Source: SIG636 sp045592105 | GTDB lineage: Bacteria; Bacillota; Clostridia; Oscillospirales; CAG-382 | Reading direction: 5' to 3' | Length of the DNA stretch: 58,238 nucleotides | NCBI GenBank assembly: GCA_045592105.1 | Contig: JAZNUB010000014.1 | Location: 1 to 58,238, forward strand | In this document: piece by piece, positions 43,465 to 52,173 of the stretch | Numbering within the stretch: position 1 is the stretch's first letter | How the letters are laid out: the number at the start of each line of letters is the position of its first letter | Notes under the pieces: model-generated | Told to the model about the DNA's origin: nothing | Databases searched by the model: none | What the model saw: only the letters and a program-made list of their open reading frames with translations | Made by a program: the position numbers and the translations under genes

Positions 43465-44355
43465 ATGAACAAAATCAAACAGTTTATTAACAGCAAAAGG
43501 GGCGATAAGCCCAAGCGTTTAAACCGCTCTGCCGGTGGTGACGCTGGTATATTCTTCTTTCTCGCATTGTTTGGCGTTGTGATGATATTCCCGATGGTTT
43601 ACGCTATATCTCAGTCCTTAAAGCCTTTGGATGAGCTGTGGCGTTTCCCGCCCAGAATTTTCTTTGAAAATCCTACCACCAAGAACTATACAGACCTTTT
43701 CCGTATGCTTGGTGATGCGTGGGTTCCTTTCTCCCGTTACATATTTAACACGGTGTTCATCTCCGTTATCGGTACCGCAGGTAACGTATTGTTCTCCTCC
43801 TTGGCGGCATACGCGCTTGCAAAGATACCATTCCCGGGCAGAAAGTTCTTCTTCAAGATGGTTGTTTACTCCTTGATGTTCAACGCAACGGTTACGGGTA
43901 TAACCAACTTTATTACAATGTCCCTTTTCAATATGATAGACACCTATTGGGCAATAGTAGTTCCCGCATGGTGTACTACCTACGGCTTGTACTTGATGAA
44001 GCAGTTTATGGAAACCTCCGTTTCCGACCCTGTTTTGGAATCTGCAAGGCTTGAAGGCGCAAGCGAAATGCGTATCTTCTGGAAAATTGCAATGCCAATG
44101 GTTAAGCCCGCTTGGGTTACCCTTATAATATTTGCATTCAACTCTTTGTGGAACAGCGGCTCCAGCACCTATATTTACAGCGAGCAGTTAAAGACCTTTA
44201 ACTACGCTATAAGCCAGGTTGTATCCGCAGGTATCGCAAGAGCAGGTGCTGCAGCGGCTTCCACCGTTGTAACAATGATAGTTCCTATCATAGTATTTAT
44301 AATCACACAAAGTAACGTAATACAGACGATGTCTACGTCCGGTATGAAGGATTAA
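43465..44355 (+). CDS. Sugar ABC permease, MalG type
   Basis: This 296-residue permease partners the upstream one. It has six helices, the MalG-type SLKPLDELWRFPPRIF segment after the first helix and an EAA loop ESARLEGASEMRIFWKIAMP. The C-terminus ends SNVIQTMSTSGMKD, the usual MalG-type ending. Its start lies 6 bases after the upstream stop with a weak site, so translation is coupled. Confidence 0.9.
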   Translation: MNKIKQFINSKRGDKPKRLNRSAGGDAGIFFFLALFGVVMIFPMVYAISQSLKPLDELWRFPPRIFFENPTTKNYTDLFRMLGDAWVPFSRYIFNTVFISVIGTAGNVLFSSLAAYALAKIPFPGRKFFFKMVVYSLMFNATVTGITNFITMSLFNMIDTYWAIVVPAWCTTYGLYLMKQFMETSVSDPVLESARLEGASEMRIFWKIAMPMVKPAWVTLIIFAFNSLWNSGSSTYIYSEQLKTFNYAISQVVSAGIARAGAAAASTVVTMIVPIIVFIITQSNVIQTMSTSGMKD

Positions 44356-44366
44356 AGGAGGCCAGT

Positions 44367-46562
44367 ATGAAAAAACGATTATTAAGTTTTATTGTTGTGT
44401 CGTTTTGCATCTGTTTGCTTCTTGGCAATATCGGCGCAAGCGCAATAGTTCCGTATACGTCTTACACTTATGACGTAAACGGGGAAATGGTTGAAAGCCC
44501 ACCCGCTTACGTTCCCAACACGGTTATTAACTCTAACTCTGTTACGGAAAAGTTCAACAGAGGCGAAAACGAAAATGCATCCTCTCGCTATACCGCAGCT
44601 GATGCAAGCTTTAACGGTATCAAGGATATTTGTACCGACAATGAAGGATATATATACATATCCGATTCCGGCAACAACGCAATAAAGGTTCTTAACAAAA
44701 ACGGCGCTTTGGACCTTGTTATTAGCGGCTTTATTAACGACGAGGGCGTGCAGGACGCTTTGTCCACCCCCAGCGGCATTTACGTTACCGATACAGAGAT
44801 CTACGTTGCAGATACGGGCAACTCCAGAATAGTTATCTTTGATAAGCGCGGCAACTTAAATTGCATAGTTCCCGAGCCTTCAAGTGACGTGTTCCCCGAA
44901 GCAAGCGTTTATACCCCTGTTGCTGTTGCGGCAGATAAAGCAGGCCGTATATACGTTGTTTCCTCTACAACAAACTACGGTGTTATTTCTCTTAATAGAG
45001 ACGGTTCGTTTAACAACTTCATAGGCCCCCAAAAGGTTACCTTTAACGCTTTTGACGTGCTTTGGCGTTCCTTCATGTCTGATGAACAGAAGGCTAAAAC
45101 CGCTAAGCTTGTTCCTACGGAGTATAACAATCTTACCATCGATTCCGAAGGTATGATCTATGTAACAACCTCCTCTATTGATGCAGGCAAGCAGCAAAGC
45201 GCAATAACATCCCGTTCTAAATCTGCTGACTATGCTCCCGTTAAGAAGCTTAACCCCAACGGTAGTGACGTTATGAGCAGAAACGGCTTCTATCCTCCCT
45301 CCGGCGAGGTTAAGATCAATGATATGCTATCCTCAGAGATGAAGATAGCAGGCGCTTCCACGATAGTGGACGTTGCTCTTGGGCCGTCAGGTATGTGGAG
45401 CATAATCGACCAGAAGCGTAGCCGTATATTCACCTATGACAACAACGGCAACTTGCTTTTCGCATTTGGTGATATCGGTGAACAGGTTGGTCAGGTAGGC
45501 GAAGGCTCTATCACAGCTATCGACTATCAGGGAACTAACATCCTTGTTCTCGACAAAGCTTCTGATTCCATAACCGTTTATTCCAGAACCGAGTATGGTG
45601 ATTTGATTGCAGCAGCACTTCAAAACACCATAGATAACAACTTCACACAGTCCATTGAGTATTATAAGAGCATACTTCAGCACAACAACAATTTCGATAG
45701 CGCGTATATCGGTATTGCTCAGATCCTTTATCGCTCCGGCGATTACGAAGAATCTATGAAGTATTGTAAGCTTGCTTATGATACGGAAAATTATTCCGTA
45801 GCATTTGCAGCGCTTCGTAAGCAATGGATAGAAAAGTATATTATCGCTATTCCTGCTGCGCTTGTTTTGGGTATTTGGCTTATAAGCAGGTTCCTTAAAT
45901 ACGCGGCAAAGGTTAATAAGCAGGGCTTAAAGTACAAGGAAAAGCGTACTATAAAAGAAGAGGTTTTATATGCTTTCCATATTCTTACCCACCCGTTCGA
46001 CGGCTTCTGGGATTTGAAGCATGAAAAGCGCGGCTCTATCAAGGGCGCAACCATCCTTCTTGTTATAACGGTATTGGCATTCCTTTATCAGGCAATGGGT
46101 CAAGGCTATTTGTATAACCCCTACTACAAGGGCGTTAATATAATACTTACCATTTCTTCCGTTGTACTTCCCGTTGCACTTTGGGTTATCGCTAACTGGT
46201 GTCTTACCACCTTGTTTGAAGGCGAAGGCAGCTTGAAGGACGTTTATATAACAACCTGTTATTCGTTGCTACCTCTTCCGCTTTTGATAATCCCCGCTAC
46301 TATCGCAACAAACTTTACCATTCTCGATGAAATGAGCATAGTAAACCTCCTCAGCACCTTCGCATTCTTCTGGACGGGTATGCTTCTCTTCTTCGGTACA
46401 ATGGTGATCCACGATTACGGTATATTCAAGAACGTTTTAACAATCCTTGGTACTATCGTTGGTATGGCGTTTATAATGTTTATAGGTATACTGTTTACAA
46501 GTCTTGTTCAAAAGATATTCTCGTTCGGTTACAGCATTTATGTTGAACTGTCACTACGGTGA
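44367..46562 (+). CDS. NHL-repeat/TPR/Yip1 membrane protein
   Basis: The 731-residue protein has a signal peptide (LLSFIVVSFCICLLLGNIGASA) and an outside beta-propeller of NHL-like repeats (about 75-405, such as CTDNEGYIYISDSGNNAIKV). A short TPR-like pair follows (about 425-475), then a membrane helix near 493 and a C-terminal Yip1 domain with about five helices (about 530-731). It thus joins an outside propeller to a membrane channel-like domain. In Paenibacillus and other Firmicutes, Yip1-family genes recur next to such ABC clusters; the role is unknown. It lies between the two permease pairs. AAAGGAGG precedes the ATG. Confidence 0.82.
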   Translation: MKKRLLSFIVVSFCICLLLGNIGASAIVPYTSYTYDVNGEMVESPPAYVPNTVINSNSVTEKFNRGENENASSRYTAADASFNGIKDICTDNEGYIYISDSGNNAIKVLNKNGALDLVISGFINDEGVQDALSTPSGIYVTDTEIYVADTGNSRIVIFDKRGNLNCIVPEPSSDVFPEASVYTPVAVAADKAGRIYVVSSTTNYGVISLNRDGSFNNFIGPQKVTFNAFDVLWRSFMSDEQKAKTAKLVPTEYNNLTIDSEGMIYVTTSSIDAGKQQSAITSRSKSADYAPVKKLNPNGSDVMSRNGFYPPSGEVKINDMLSSEMKIAGASTIVDVALGPSGMWSIIDQKRSRIFTYDNNGNLLFAFGDIGEQVGQVGEGSITAIDYQGTNILVLDKASDSITVYSRTEYGDLIAAALQNTIDNNFTQSIEYYKSILQHNNNFDSAYIGIAQILYRSGDYEESMKYCKLAYDTENYSVAFAALRKQWIEKYIIAIPAALVLGIWLISRFLKYAAKVNKQGLKYKEKRTIKEEVLYAFHILTHPFDGFWDLKHEKRGSIKGATILLVITVLAFLYQAMGQGYLYNPYYKGVNIILTISSVVLPVALWVIANWCLTTLFEGEGSLKDVYITTCYSLLPLPLLIIPATIATNFTILDEMSIVNLLSTFAFFWTGMLLFFGTMVIHDYGIFKNVLTILGTIVGMAFIMFIGILFTSLVQKIFSFGYSIYVELSLR

Positions 46563-46577
46563 GGGGAGGGCTAACAA

Positions 46578-49469
46578 ATGATGAACAAAAAAATATTCCG
46601 CTTAGCAGCAGTTTTGTTAGCAGTAATGCTTTGTGTGCCTTTCCTTGCACCTATCAAGGCTTTGGCAGCAGGTGACGATGAGGAGTTTAATAAGTGGGAT
46701 TCTCTTGAAGCTTCTTATATGAAATCTCCTTATAACAGTGTTGAGGCTCGTATTTATGCTGAAGGTCCCGATCTTACAGAGGATTCCGAAGGCAAGGGCT
46801 TGATACGCTCTATGTTCCTTATCAATATTAGTGATGAGGGCTACGCTCTTTATGCAGACATCAGCACTGGTGAGCTTGTTTGCTTAAAGCTTGCTCGTGA
46901 TGCAAACGGCAAGTTTTATAAGCACCCCTCTTACGAGGAAAAGCCTATACTCACCCTTCAAGGTGAAGAAGCTTTCATTATGGCATACACTGGTTATTGG
47001 TCCACCAATCCTTATACCATCGGTGCTATCAATGCAAGCACAAATATCAAAGCTCAGCTTTACTCTCAGCTTAATATAGAGTATACGGAAAACTCTCAAA
47101 GCGCTACTTATTACAGCTTTATGGAAAGCGCGTTGCTTAACCAAATAGACGTTAGCAACATTAAGAACGGTGCAAGAGTTGAGTATACCGTTGGTCAAGA
47201 AGCTGTTAAGTACCTTGCTCCCCGTTTCATCACCGCAGGTAAATACGAGGCGTTGATTGCAGACGTTAGAGCAGGCCTTATGGGCGAGTATGGCGACCCG
47301 GAATCCGCACTTTTCTATGCAGAAAAGTTTGAATCCTATTATATCAAGGTGTCAAGATATTCTACCTCCGACGCTGATTACATTAAGGAGTCTATCGATA
47401 AGTATGGTGACTGTTATCAGACCGATACAAAGATCTCCAAGAAGCGTCTTGAGTTTATAGAAGAATATTTGAAGAAGTATACAAATTATTCTTACGAACA
47501 GCTTGAGATAGACCATGACGAAACGGGCTACGTTGCAACCGATAAGGACCCCGCTGTGTTTAAGCTTGCAATAGAATACACCATTGATAAGGATGGGCTT
47601 CTTATCCGTTGTGCGGCTGGTAACATCCGTTTCGACTCCGGCACGTTTAAGCTTTCCAACGTTTATTTGCTTCCCTATGCAGGTGCAGGTAATACCAACA
47701 ACGAAGGCTACGCACTTTATCCCGATGGCTCCGGTGCTATTGTTGATTTTGCTGATACAAACGGTAAAACCTTTATAACCTCCACCACCGCATACGGTCA
47801 GGACTATTCTTATTCCACCATTTCCGGCGCAAACAACGAAGTTGCAAGGCTTCCTGTTTTCGGTATGGTTGAAAAGGAAACCAAGGTGGACGGCAGCGAA
47901 ACAACACACGGCTTTTTGGCTTACGTTGAAGAGGGCGAATCCCTTGCAAACATAATCATCAAGTCCTCCGGCTCCACGCACATTTATTTGCAGACCTACA
48001 CGGGCTTTAACCCTCGCCCTAAGGACACGTATAGCTTAAGCGGCGGTATTTCTACAGGTAGCGACGCTATGTGGACGGTTGAGTCCAAGAGAAAGTACAC
48101 CAAGAACTACAAGCTTAGAATATTCATTCTTGAAGAGGGTAACTCCTCCTATTCCGCGATGGCTACAATGCTTCGTAACTATTTGATAGGTAACGGAACA
48201 CTTTCTTCTACCGATAGCTTCAATTCTAACGTTGAAGGCGGGGAAAAGGATATTCCTTTGATACTTGAAACGCTTGGTGCAATCAAATCCTCTAAGCGTG
48301 TGCTTGGCGTACCTGTATCCACAATGAAGGCGCTTACTGAATTTGACGATATTAAGAGCTCTATTATTGATACCTTAAAGAAGCCCACAAGCGAAAACGT
48401 AACCGCTATAAACAACATAGTTGTTAAGCTTAACGGTTGGCTTGACGGTGGTCTTTCCTATAACGTTCCCACAGGCGTTGAGATAGAAGACGCTGTTGGT
48501 GGTGAGGACGGGTTTAAGAGCCTTGTGGCTTACTGTAAAGAGAACAACATTAAGCTGTTCCCTGATTTCGATTTCTCCTACTCACATAAGGACGAGTGGT
48601 TTGACGGTTTTGATCCCGATGATGATTTGGCTCGTACCATAGACGACCGTAAGGCGTATAAGAAGGAGTACAGCCCCATCTTCCAAGCATATCAGTATAC
48701 GAGCCTTGGCGTTATAAGCGCAAACAGAATGATGCGTTTGTATGACGAAACCTATGCTGATTACAAGAAGTACGGTGTTGGTGCTATCTCCGTTTCCACG
48801 CTTGGTCAATACCTTAACTCTGATTTCAACCCTGATAACCCGCTTACCAGAGAAGATGCAAAGGTTCTTATTAATAGGCTTCTCGCTAAGGTTGAAACCG
48901 AGAATGAGCAGGTTATGCTTTCCGGCGGTAACATATTCACCGTTAAGTATGCTGATTATATACTTGACATTCCGCTTGAAGATTCCAGATTTAAGTATGC
49001 ATCCGCTTCCATACCGTTCTACAGCATGCTTCTTCACGGTACTGTGGAATACTCCGGTACTGCACTTAACCTCGCAGGTGACTATCAGCAGGCTATCCTT
49101 AAAACCATCGAAAGCGGCGCTGTTCCGTATTTCGTTTTAGCATTGCAGAACACCTCCGACCTTAAGAACGATGTTGAGTATTCTAAGTACTATTCCGTAA
49201 GATACAGTATTTGGTTGCAGGATATCTATGATACTTATAACGTTTTGAACAGCGCACTTAAGGACGTAAGATGTGCTACCATCACTTCACATGAGTTCTT
49301 AGATAATGACAATATGGTTGCAAAAGTTGTTTACTCCAACGGTTACTCCTTTGTTGTAAACTATGATGATAGCGACTACACTTATTACGAAAACGGCGCA
49401 GTGCAAACCGTTGGCGCAAAGGACTTTATTAAGTTCGATGCAAACGGCAAGCCTGTAAATCTTGATTAG
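46578..49469 (+). CDS. DUF5696 secreted protein
   Basis: The 963-residue protein has a signal peptide (LAAVLLAVMLCVPFLAPIKALA) and matches the DUF5696 family as I know it. Conserved-looking blocks include YALYPDGSGAIVDF near 378, a barrel-like region with KLFPDFDFSYSHKDEWF and ANRMMRLYDETY, and IPFYSMLLHGTVEYSG near 815. The TIM-barrel feel and acidic DFDFS residues suggest a glycoside-hydrolase-like fold, unproven. It has no sorting motif. Two ATGs (46578, 46581) follow GGGGAGGG; either could start. It probably processes or holds the glycan for the adjoining permeases. Confidence 0.82.
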   Translation: MMNKKIFRLAAVLLAVMLCVPFLAPIKALAAGDDEEFNKWDSLEASYMKSPYNSVEARIYAEGPDLTEDSEGKGLIRSMFLINISDEGYALYADISTGELVCLKLARDANGKFYKHPSYEEKPILTLQGEEAFIMAYTGYWSTNPYTIGAINASTNIKAQLYSQLNIEYTENSQSATYYSFMESALLNQIDVSNIKNGARVEYTVGQEAVKYLAPRFITAGKYEALIADVRAGLMGEYGDPESALFYAEKFESYYIKVSRYSTSDADYIKESIDKYGDCYQTDTKISKKRLEFIEEYLKKYTNYSYEQLEIDHDETGYVATDKDPAVFKLAIEYTIDKDGLLIRCAAGNIRFDSGTFKLSNVYLLPYAGAGNTNNEGYALYPDGSGAIVDFADTNGKTFITSTTAYGQDYSYSTISGANNEVARLPVFGMVEKETKVDGSETTHGFLAYVEEGESLANIIIKSSGSTHIYLQTYTGFNPRPKDTYSLSGGISTGSDAMWTVESKRKYTKNYKLRIFILEEGNSSYSAMATMLRNYLIGNGTLSSTDSFNSNVEGGEKDIPLILETLGAIKSSKRVLGVPVSTMKALTEFDDIKSSIIDTLKKPTSENVTAINNIVVKLNGWLDGGLSYNVPTGVEIEDAVGGEDGFKSLVAYCKENNIKLFPDFDFSYSHKDEWFDGFDPDDDLARTIDDRKAYKKEYSPIFQAYQYTSLGVISANRMMRLYDETYADYKKYGVGAISVSTLGQYLNSDFNPDNPLTREDAKVLINRLLAKVETENEQVMLSGGNIFTVKYADYILDIPLEDSRFKYASASIPFYSMLLHGTVEYSGTALNLAGDYQQAILKTIESGAVPYFVLALQNTSDLKNDVEYSKYYSVRYSIWLQDIYDTYNVLNSALKDVRCATITSHEFLDNDNMVAKVVYSNGYSFVVNYDDSDYTYYENGAVQTVGAKDFIKFDANGKPVNLD

Positions 49470-49483
49470 TGGGAGGTAGAGAT

Positions 49484-50464
49484 ATGAAAGATAAAAATAC
49501 AGCAATCGCCACCCCCGCAAAAGCTGCAAAGAAAAGACGCCCCAGATCGCTTGAAAAAAGAAAGGCAAAGATGGGTTATGTCTTTGTGTTGCCGTTTTTA
49601 CTTGGCTTCTTCATAATATACTTACCGATGATTGTTGAATCACTTCGCGTAAGCTTTAGCGAAATCAAGCCTAACCTTACAGGTGTGGGTCCCTCCATCA
49701 TTTACGAAAATGTTGGCTTTGAAAACTATTCCTACGCCTTGTTTGGGGATACGGAATTTGCTAAAATCCTCGGTACCAACTTGAAGGGTTTGGTTTTGGA
49801 TGTTCCCGCAATCGTTATTTTCTCCCTGTTCCTTGCAATCATTCTTAACCAGAAGATGCACGGCAGGGCAGTGTTCAGAGCAATCTTCTTTATCCCCGTT
49901 ATCGTATCCACAGGTATTATCGAATACATAGATATGAAAAACATCCTTTCCGAAACGATGGGCAGCACCAGCGTTGGCGGTGACGGTGGCCAGGCGGTAC
50001 AAACGGGTACGGAGATAATCAACGCGATAGACGTTAAAAAGTTCTTCGCAAGTATGCAGGTTGGTCAAGGGCTTGTTAATTACGTTACAGGTCTTGTAAA
50101 CGACGTTTACGATATCGTAAACCGTTCCGGCGTTCAGATGCTTATATTCCTTGCAGGCTTGCAGTCTATCTCTCCTGCGATTTACGAATCGGCATATATG
50201 GAAGGCGCTACCGCTTGGGAAACCTTTTGGAAGATAACCTTCCCGATGATAAGCCCTATGATTCTCGTAAACGCAATTTACACTATTATAGATGCGTTCA
50301 CAACAGAAACAAACGCCGTGATGCAGCACATCTCCGAAGTAAACGACGCCAGTATGTCCCACGCTATGGCAATGTCTTGGATCTACTTCCTCGTTGTTAT
50401 AGCATTGATTGCGCTGGTTGCCGCAATTATATCGGCGTATGTATTCTATCAGCGTAGAGACTAA
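49484..50464 (+). CDS. Sugar ABC permease, MalF type (second pair)
   Basis: This 326-residue permease has a basic N-terminal tail (KAAKKRRPRSLEKRKAK), six membrane helices and the coupling loop ESAYMEGATAWETFWKITFP. An insertion of about 45 residues (SVGGDGGQAVQTGTE region) lies between helices on the outside, unlike the first MalF-type protein, so the two pairs may handle different ligands. GGGAGGT before ATG 49484 fixes the start. Confidence 0.9.
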   Translation: MKDKNTAIATPAKAAKKRRPRSLEKRKAKMGYVFVLPFLLGFFIIYLPMIVESLRVSFSEIKPNLTGVGPSIIYENVGFENYSYALFGDTEFAKILGTNLKGLVLDVPAIVIFSLFLAIILNQKMHGRAVFRAIFFIPVIVSTGIIEYIDMKNILSETMGSTSVGGDGGQAVQTGTEIINAIDVKKFFASMQVGQGLVNYVTGLVNDVYDIVNRSGVQMLIFLAGLQSISPAIYESAYMEGATAWETFWKITFPMISPMILVNAIYTIIDAFTTETNAVMQHISEVNDASMSHAMAMSWIYFLVVIALIALVAAIISAYVFYQRRD

Positions 50465-50482
50465 GAAAGGGGGAGCGTTTGA

Positions 50483-51499
50483 ATGGGTTCTTTTGAAAGA
50501 CCAACTTATGGCAAGAAAAAAATTAAGTTTGACGATAGCGCTTCCGCGTGGACAAGGTTTAGATACAAGTATCTTACACTGTTTACACTTAAAAAGATTT
50601 GCTGGGCAATATTCAGATACGCTTTCCTTATCGGTATTTCCTATGTAATTCTTTTCCCTTACTACTCAAAGATATCTACCTCGCTTATGACCGGTGAGGA
50701 TTTGGTTGACGTTACGGTTAAGCTTGTTCCCAAGTATCCTACACTTGATACCTACAAGATAATCCTTAACGAAACCGATTTCTTTGCAGCTTTGAAAAAT
50801 ACCGCATTGCTTTCTCTGTTCTGCGGTGTTATTCAGATGATAGTCTGCTCGCTTGTTGGTTACGGCTTCTCCAAGTTTAAGTTCAGAGGCAAGAACATAC
50901 TGTTTATGTGCGTTATCCTCACCTTGGTTATCCCTCACAAGACCTTGCAGTCTACAATGAAGCTGTTCTTCCAAGACTTTAATATTTGGGGGCTTATAGA
51001 TTTCGGTAATATGATTAACCCTTCGTATCACGTTCCTATGGCTTTGATGTCCTTGGGCGCTATCGGATACAGAAACGGCTTGTACATCTTTATGATGCGT
51101 CAGTTCTATAAGGGCGTTCCTGACGAGCTGGAGGAAGCTGCGTATGTTGACGGTGCAGGTGTTATGAAGACCTTCTGGAAGATAATCGTTCCGATGTCTG
51201 TTCCTATGATGGTTACGGTATTCATATTTTCCTTCTCTTGGCAGTGGACCGATAGGTTCTATACCAAGATGCTTTACAATCCGAAGCAATACGTGTTCTT
51301 CCAAAACGTTATCGACCAACTGCCGAGAGCAGAATCGGTTGAAAAGCTTATGACACAGTATTCTTCAGTTTCCACCCAGTACCTTGCAGCTATGCAAAAC
51401 GCAATCGGCTTGCTGGTGCTTATCCCTCTCCTTATCGTGTTCCTCTTCGGTCAAAAGACCTTGGTACAAGGTATAGAAAGAACGGGTGTAACGGGCTAA
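50483..51499 (+). CDS. Sugar ABC permease, MalG type (second pair)
   Basis: This 338-residue permease completes the second pair. It has an N-terminal cytoplasmic tail of about 45 residues and six helices. The EAA loop ELEEAAYVDGAGVMKTFWKIIVP and a C-terminal KTLVQGIERTGVTG ending, typical of MalG-type subunits, are visible. It ends the seven-gene cluster and a terminator follows. No second binding protein is present, so one giant binding protein may serve both pairs, or the DUF5696 protein may act as the other. Confidence 0.9.
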   Translation: MGSFERPTYGKKKIKFDDSASAWTRFRYKYLTLFTLKKICWAIFRYAFLIGISYVILFPYYSKISTSLMTGEDLVDVTVKLVPKYPTLDTYKIILNETDFFAALKNTALLSLFCGVIQMIVCSLVGYGFSKFKFRGKNILFMCVILTLVIPHKTLQSTMKLFFQDFNIWGLIDFGNMINPSYHVPMALMSLGAIGYRNGLYIFMMRQFYKGVPDELEEAAYVDGAGVMKTFWKIIVPMSVPMMVTVFIFSFSWQWTDRFYTKMLYNPKQYVFFQNVIDQLPRAESVEKLMTQYSSVSTQYLAAMQNAIGLLVLIPLLIVFLFGQKTLVQGIERTGVTG

Positions 51500-51513
51500 T
51501 AACGGCATACATA

Positions 51514-51545
51514 AAAGGGCGGTGCTAAGCACTGCCCTTTTTTTC
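51514..51545 (+). terminator. ABC cluster terminator
   Basis: AAAGGGCGGTGC pairs with GCACTGCCCTTT (one G-T mismatch position) around TAA, followed by a T7 run. Confidence 0.9.
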
Positions 51546-51565
51546 GTGTTACGCATATCGCGTGA

Positions 51566-51955
51566 TTATGCAGTATAAACAGTTTGCGTTTCCTCTGCCG
51601 ACAAGCCGAAGCTAACACTTATTGCTTCGTTCACCTGTGCCATTACACCTTCGTCAAGATGCCCCATCTTTTCTTTCAGCCTGCGCTTGTCTATTGTCCG
51701 TATCTGCTCCAGCAGTATAACAGAATCCTTTGCAAGACCCGCGCTTGCCAATACTTCTATGTGCGTAGGTAATCTTGTTTTTCCCGTTTGGCTCGTTATT
51801 GCGGCCGCTATTACTGTGGGGCTGTATTTGTTGCCGATATCGTTTTGTACGATTAAAACAGGCCGCACGCCACCTTGCTCCGAACCGATAACAGGGCTAA
51901 GGTCGGCATAGAAAATGTCGCCTCTCCTTATACTTTGTCCGTTTGTAACATTCAT
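51566..51955 (-). CDS. mazF: MazF/PemK family endoribonuclease toxin
   Basis: This 129-residue protein is a MazF/EndoA-type mRNA interferase: RRGDIFYADLSPVIGSEQGGVRPVLIVQND at the start and SVILLEQIRTIDKRRL in the middle match the B. subtilis EndoA pattern, with the catalytic-type Arg and Thr in RPVL and ITSQTGK. In Firmicutes the toxin gene usually follows an antitoxin (EndoAI). Here upstream on the minus strand there are about 200 bases and then an opposite-strand gene, so no partner is encoded. The ribosome site is weak. Confidence 0.88.
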   Translation of the reverse strand: MNVTNGQSIRRGDIFYADLSPVIGSEQGGVRPVLIVQNDIGNKYSPTVIAAAITSQTGKTRLPTHIEVLASAGLAKDSVILLEQIRTIDKRRLKEKMGHLDEGVMAQVNEAISVSFGLSAEETQTVYTA

Positions 51956-52089
51956 AGTTTAACACGTCCCATCAACAGTTTATTCCACCGCTACTATTTT
52001 TGCCAAAACCTATTAGATTATTCCTACTGCATATAAAAACAAAAATTTATATGTGATTGTTTAAATATAATAATAAGCGTATATTTATG

Positions 52090-52118
52090 TTGACAATTCG
52101 TTGCTTTGATGTTATAAT
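52090..52118 (+). promoter_or_regulatory. Promoter of the giant surface protein
   Basis: TTGACA (52090-52095) and TATAAT (52113-52118) are both perfect and 17 bases apart. The remainder of the gap 51956-52173 shows nothing clear on the minus strand. Confidence 0.85.
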
Positions 52119-52173
52119 ACAAACATAATTACTATCACTATAGATATTTAAAAATAAAAGAGAGGTACACATT

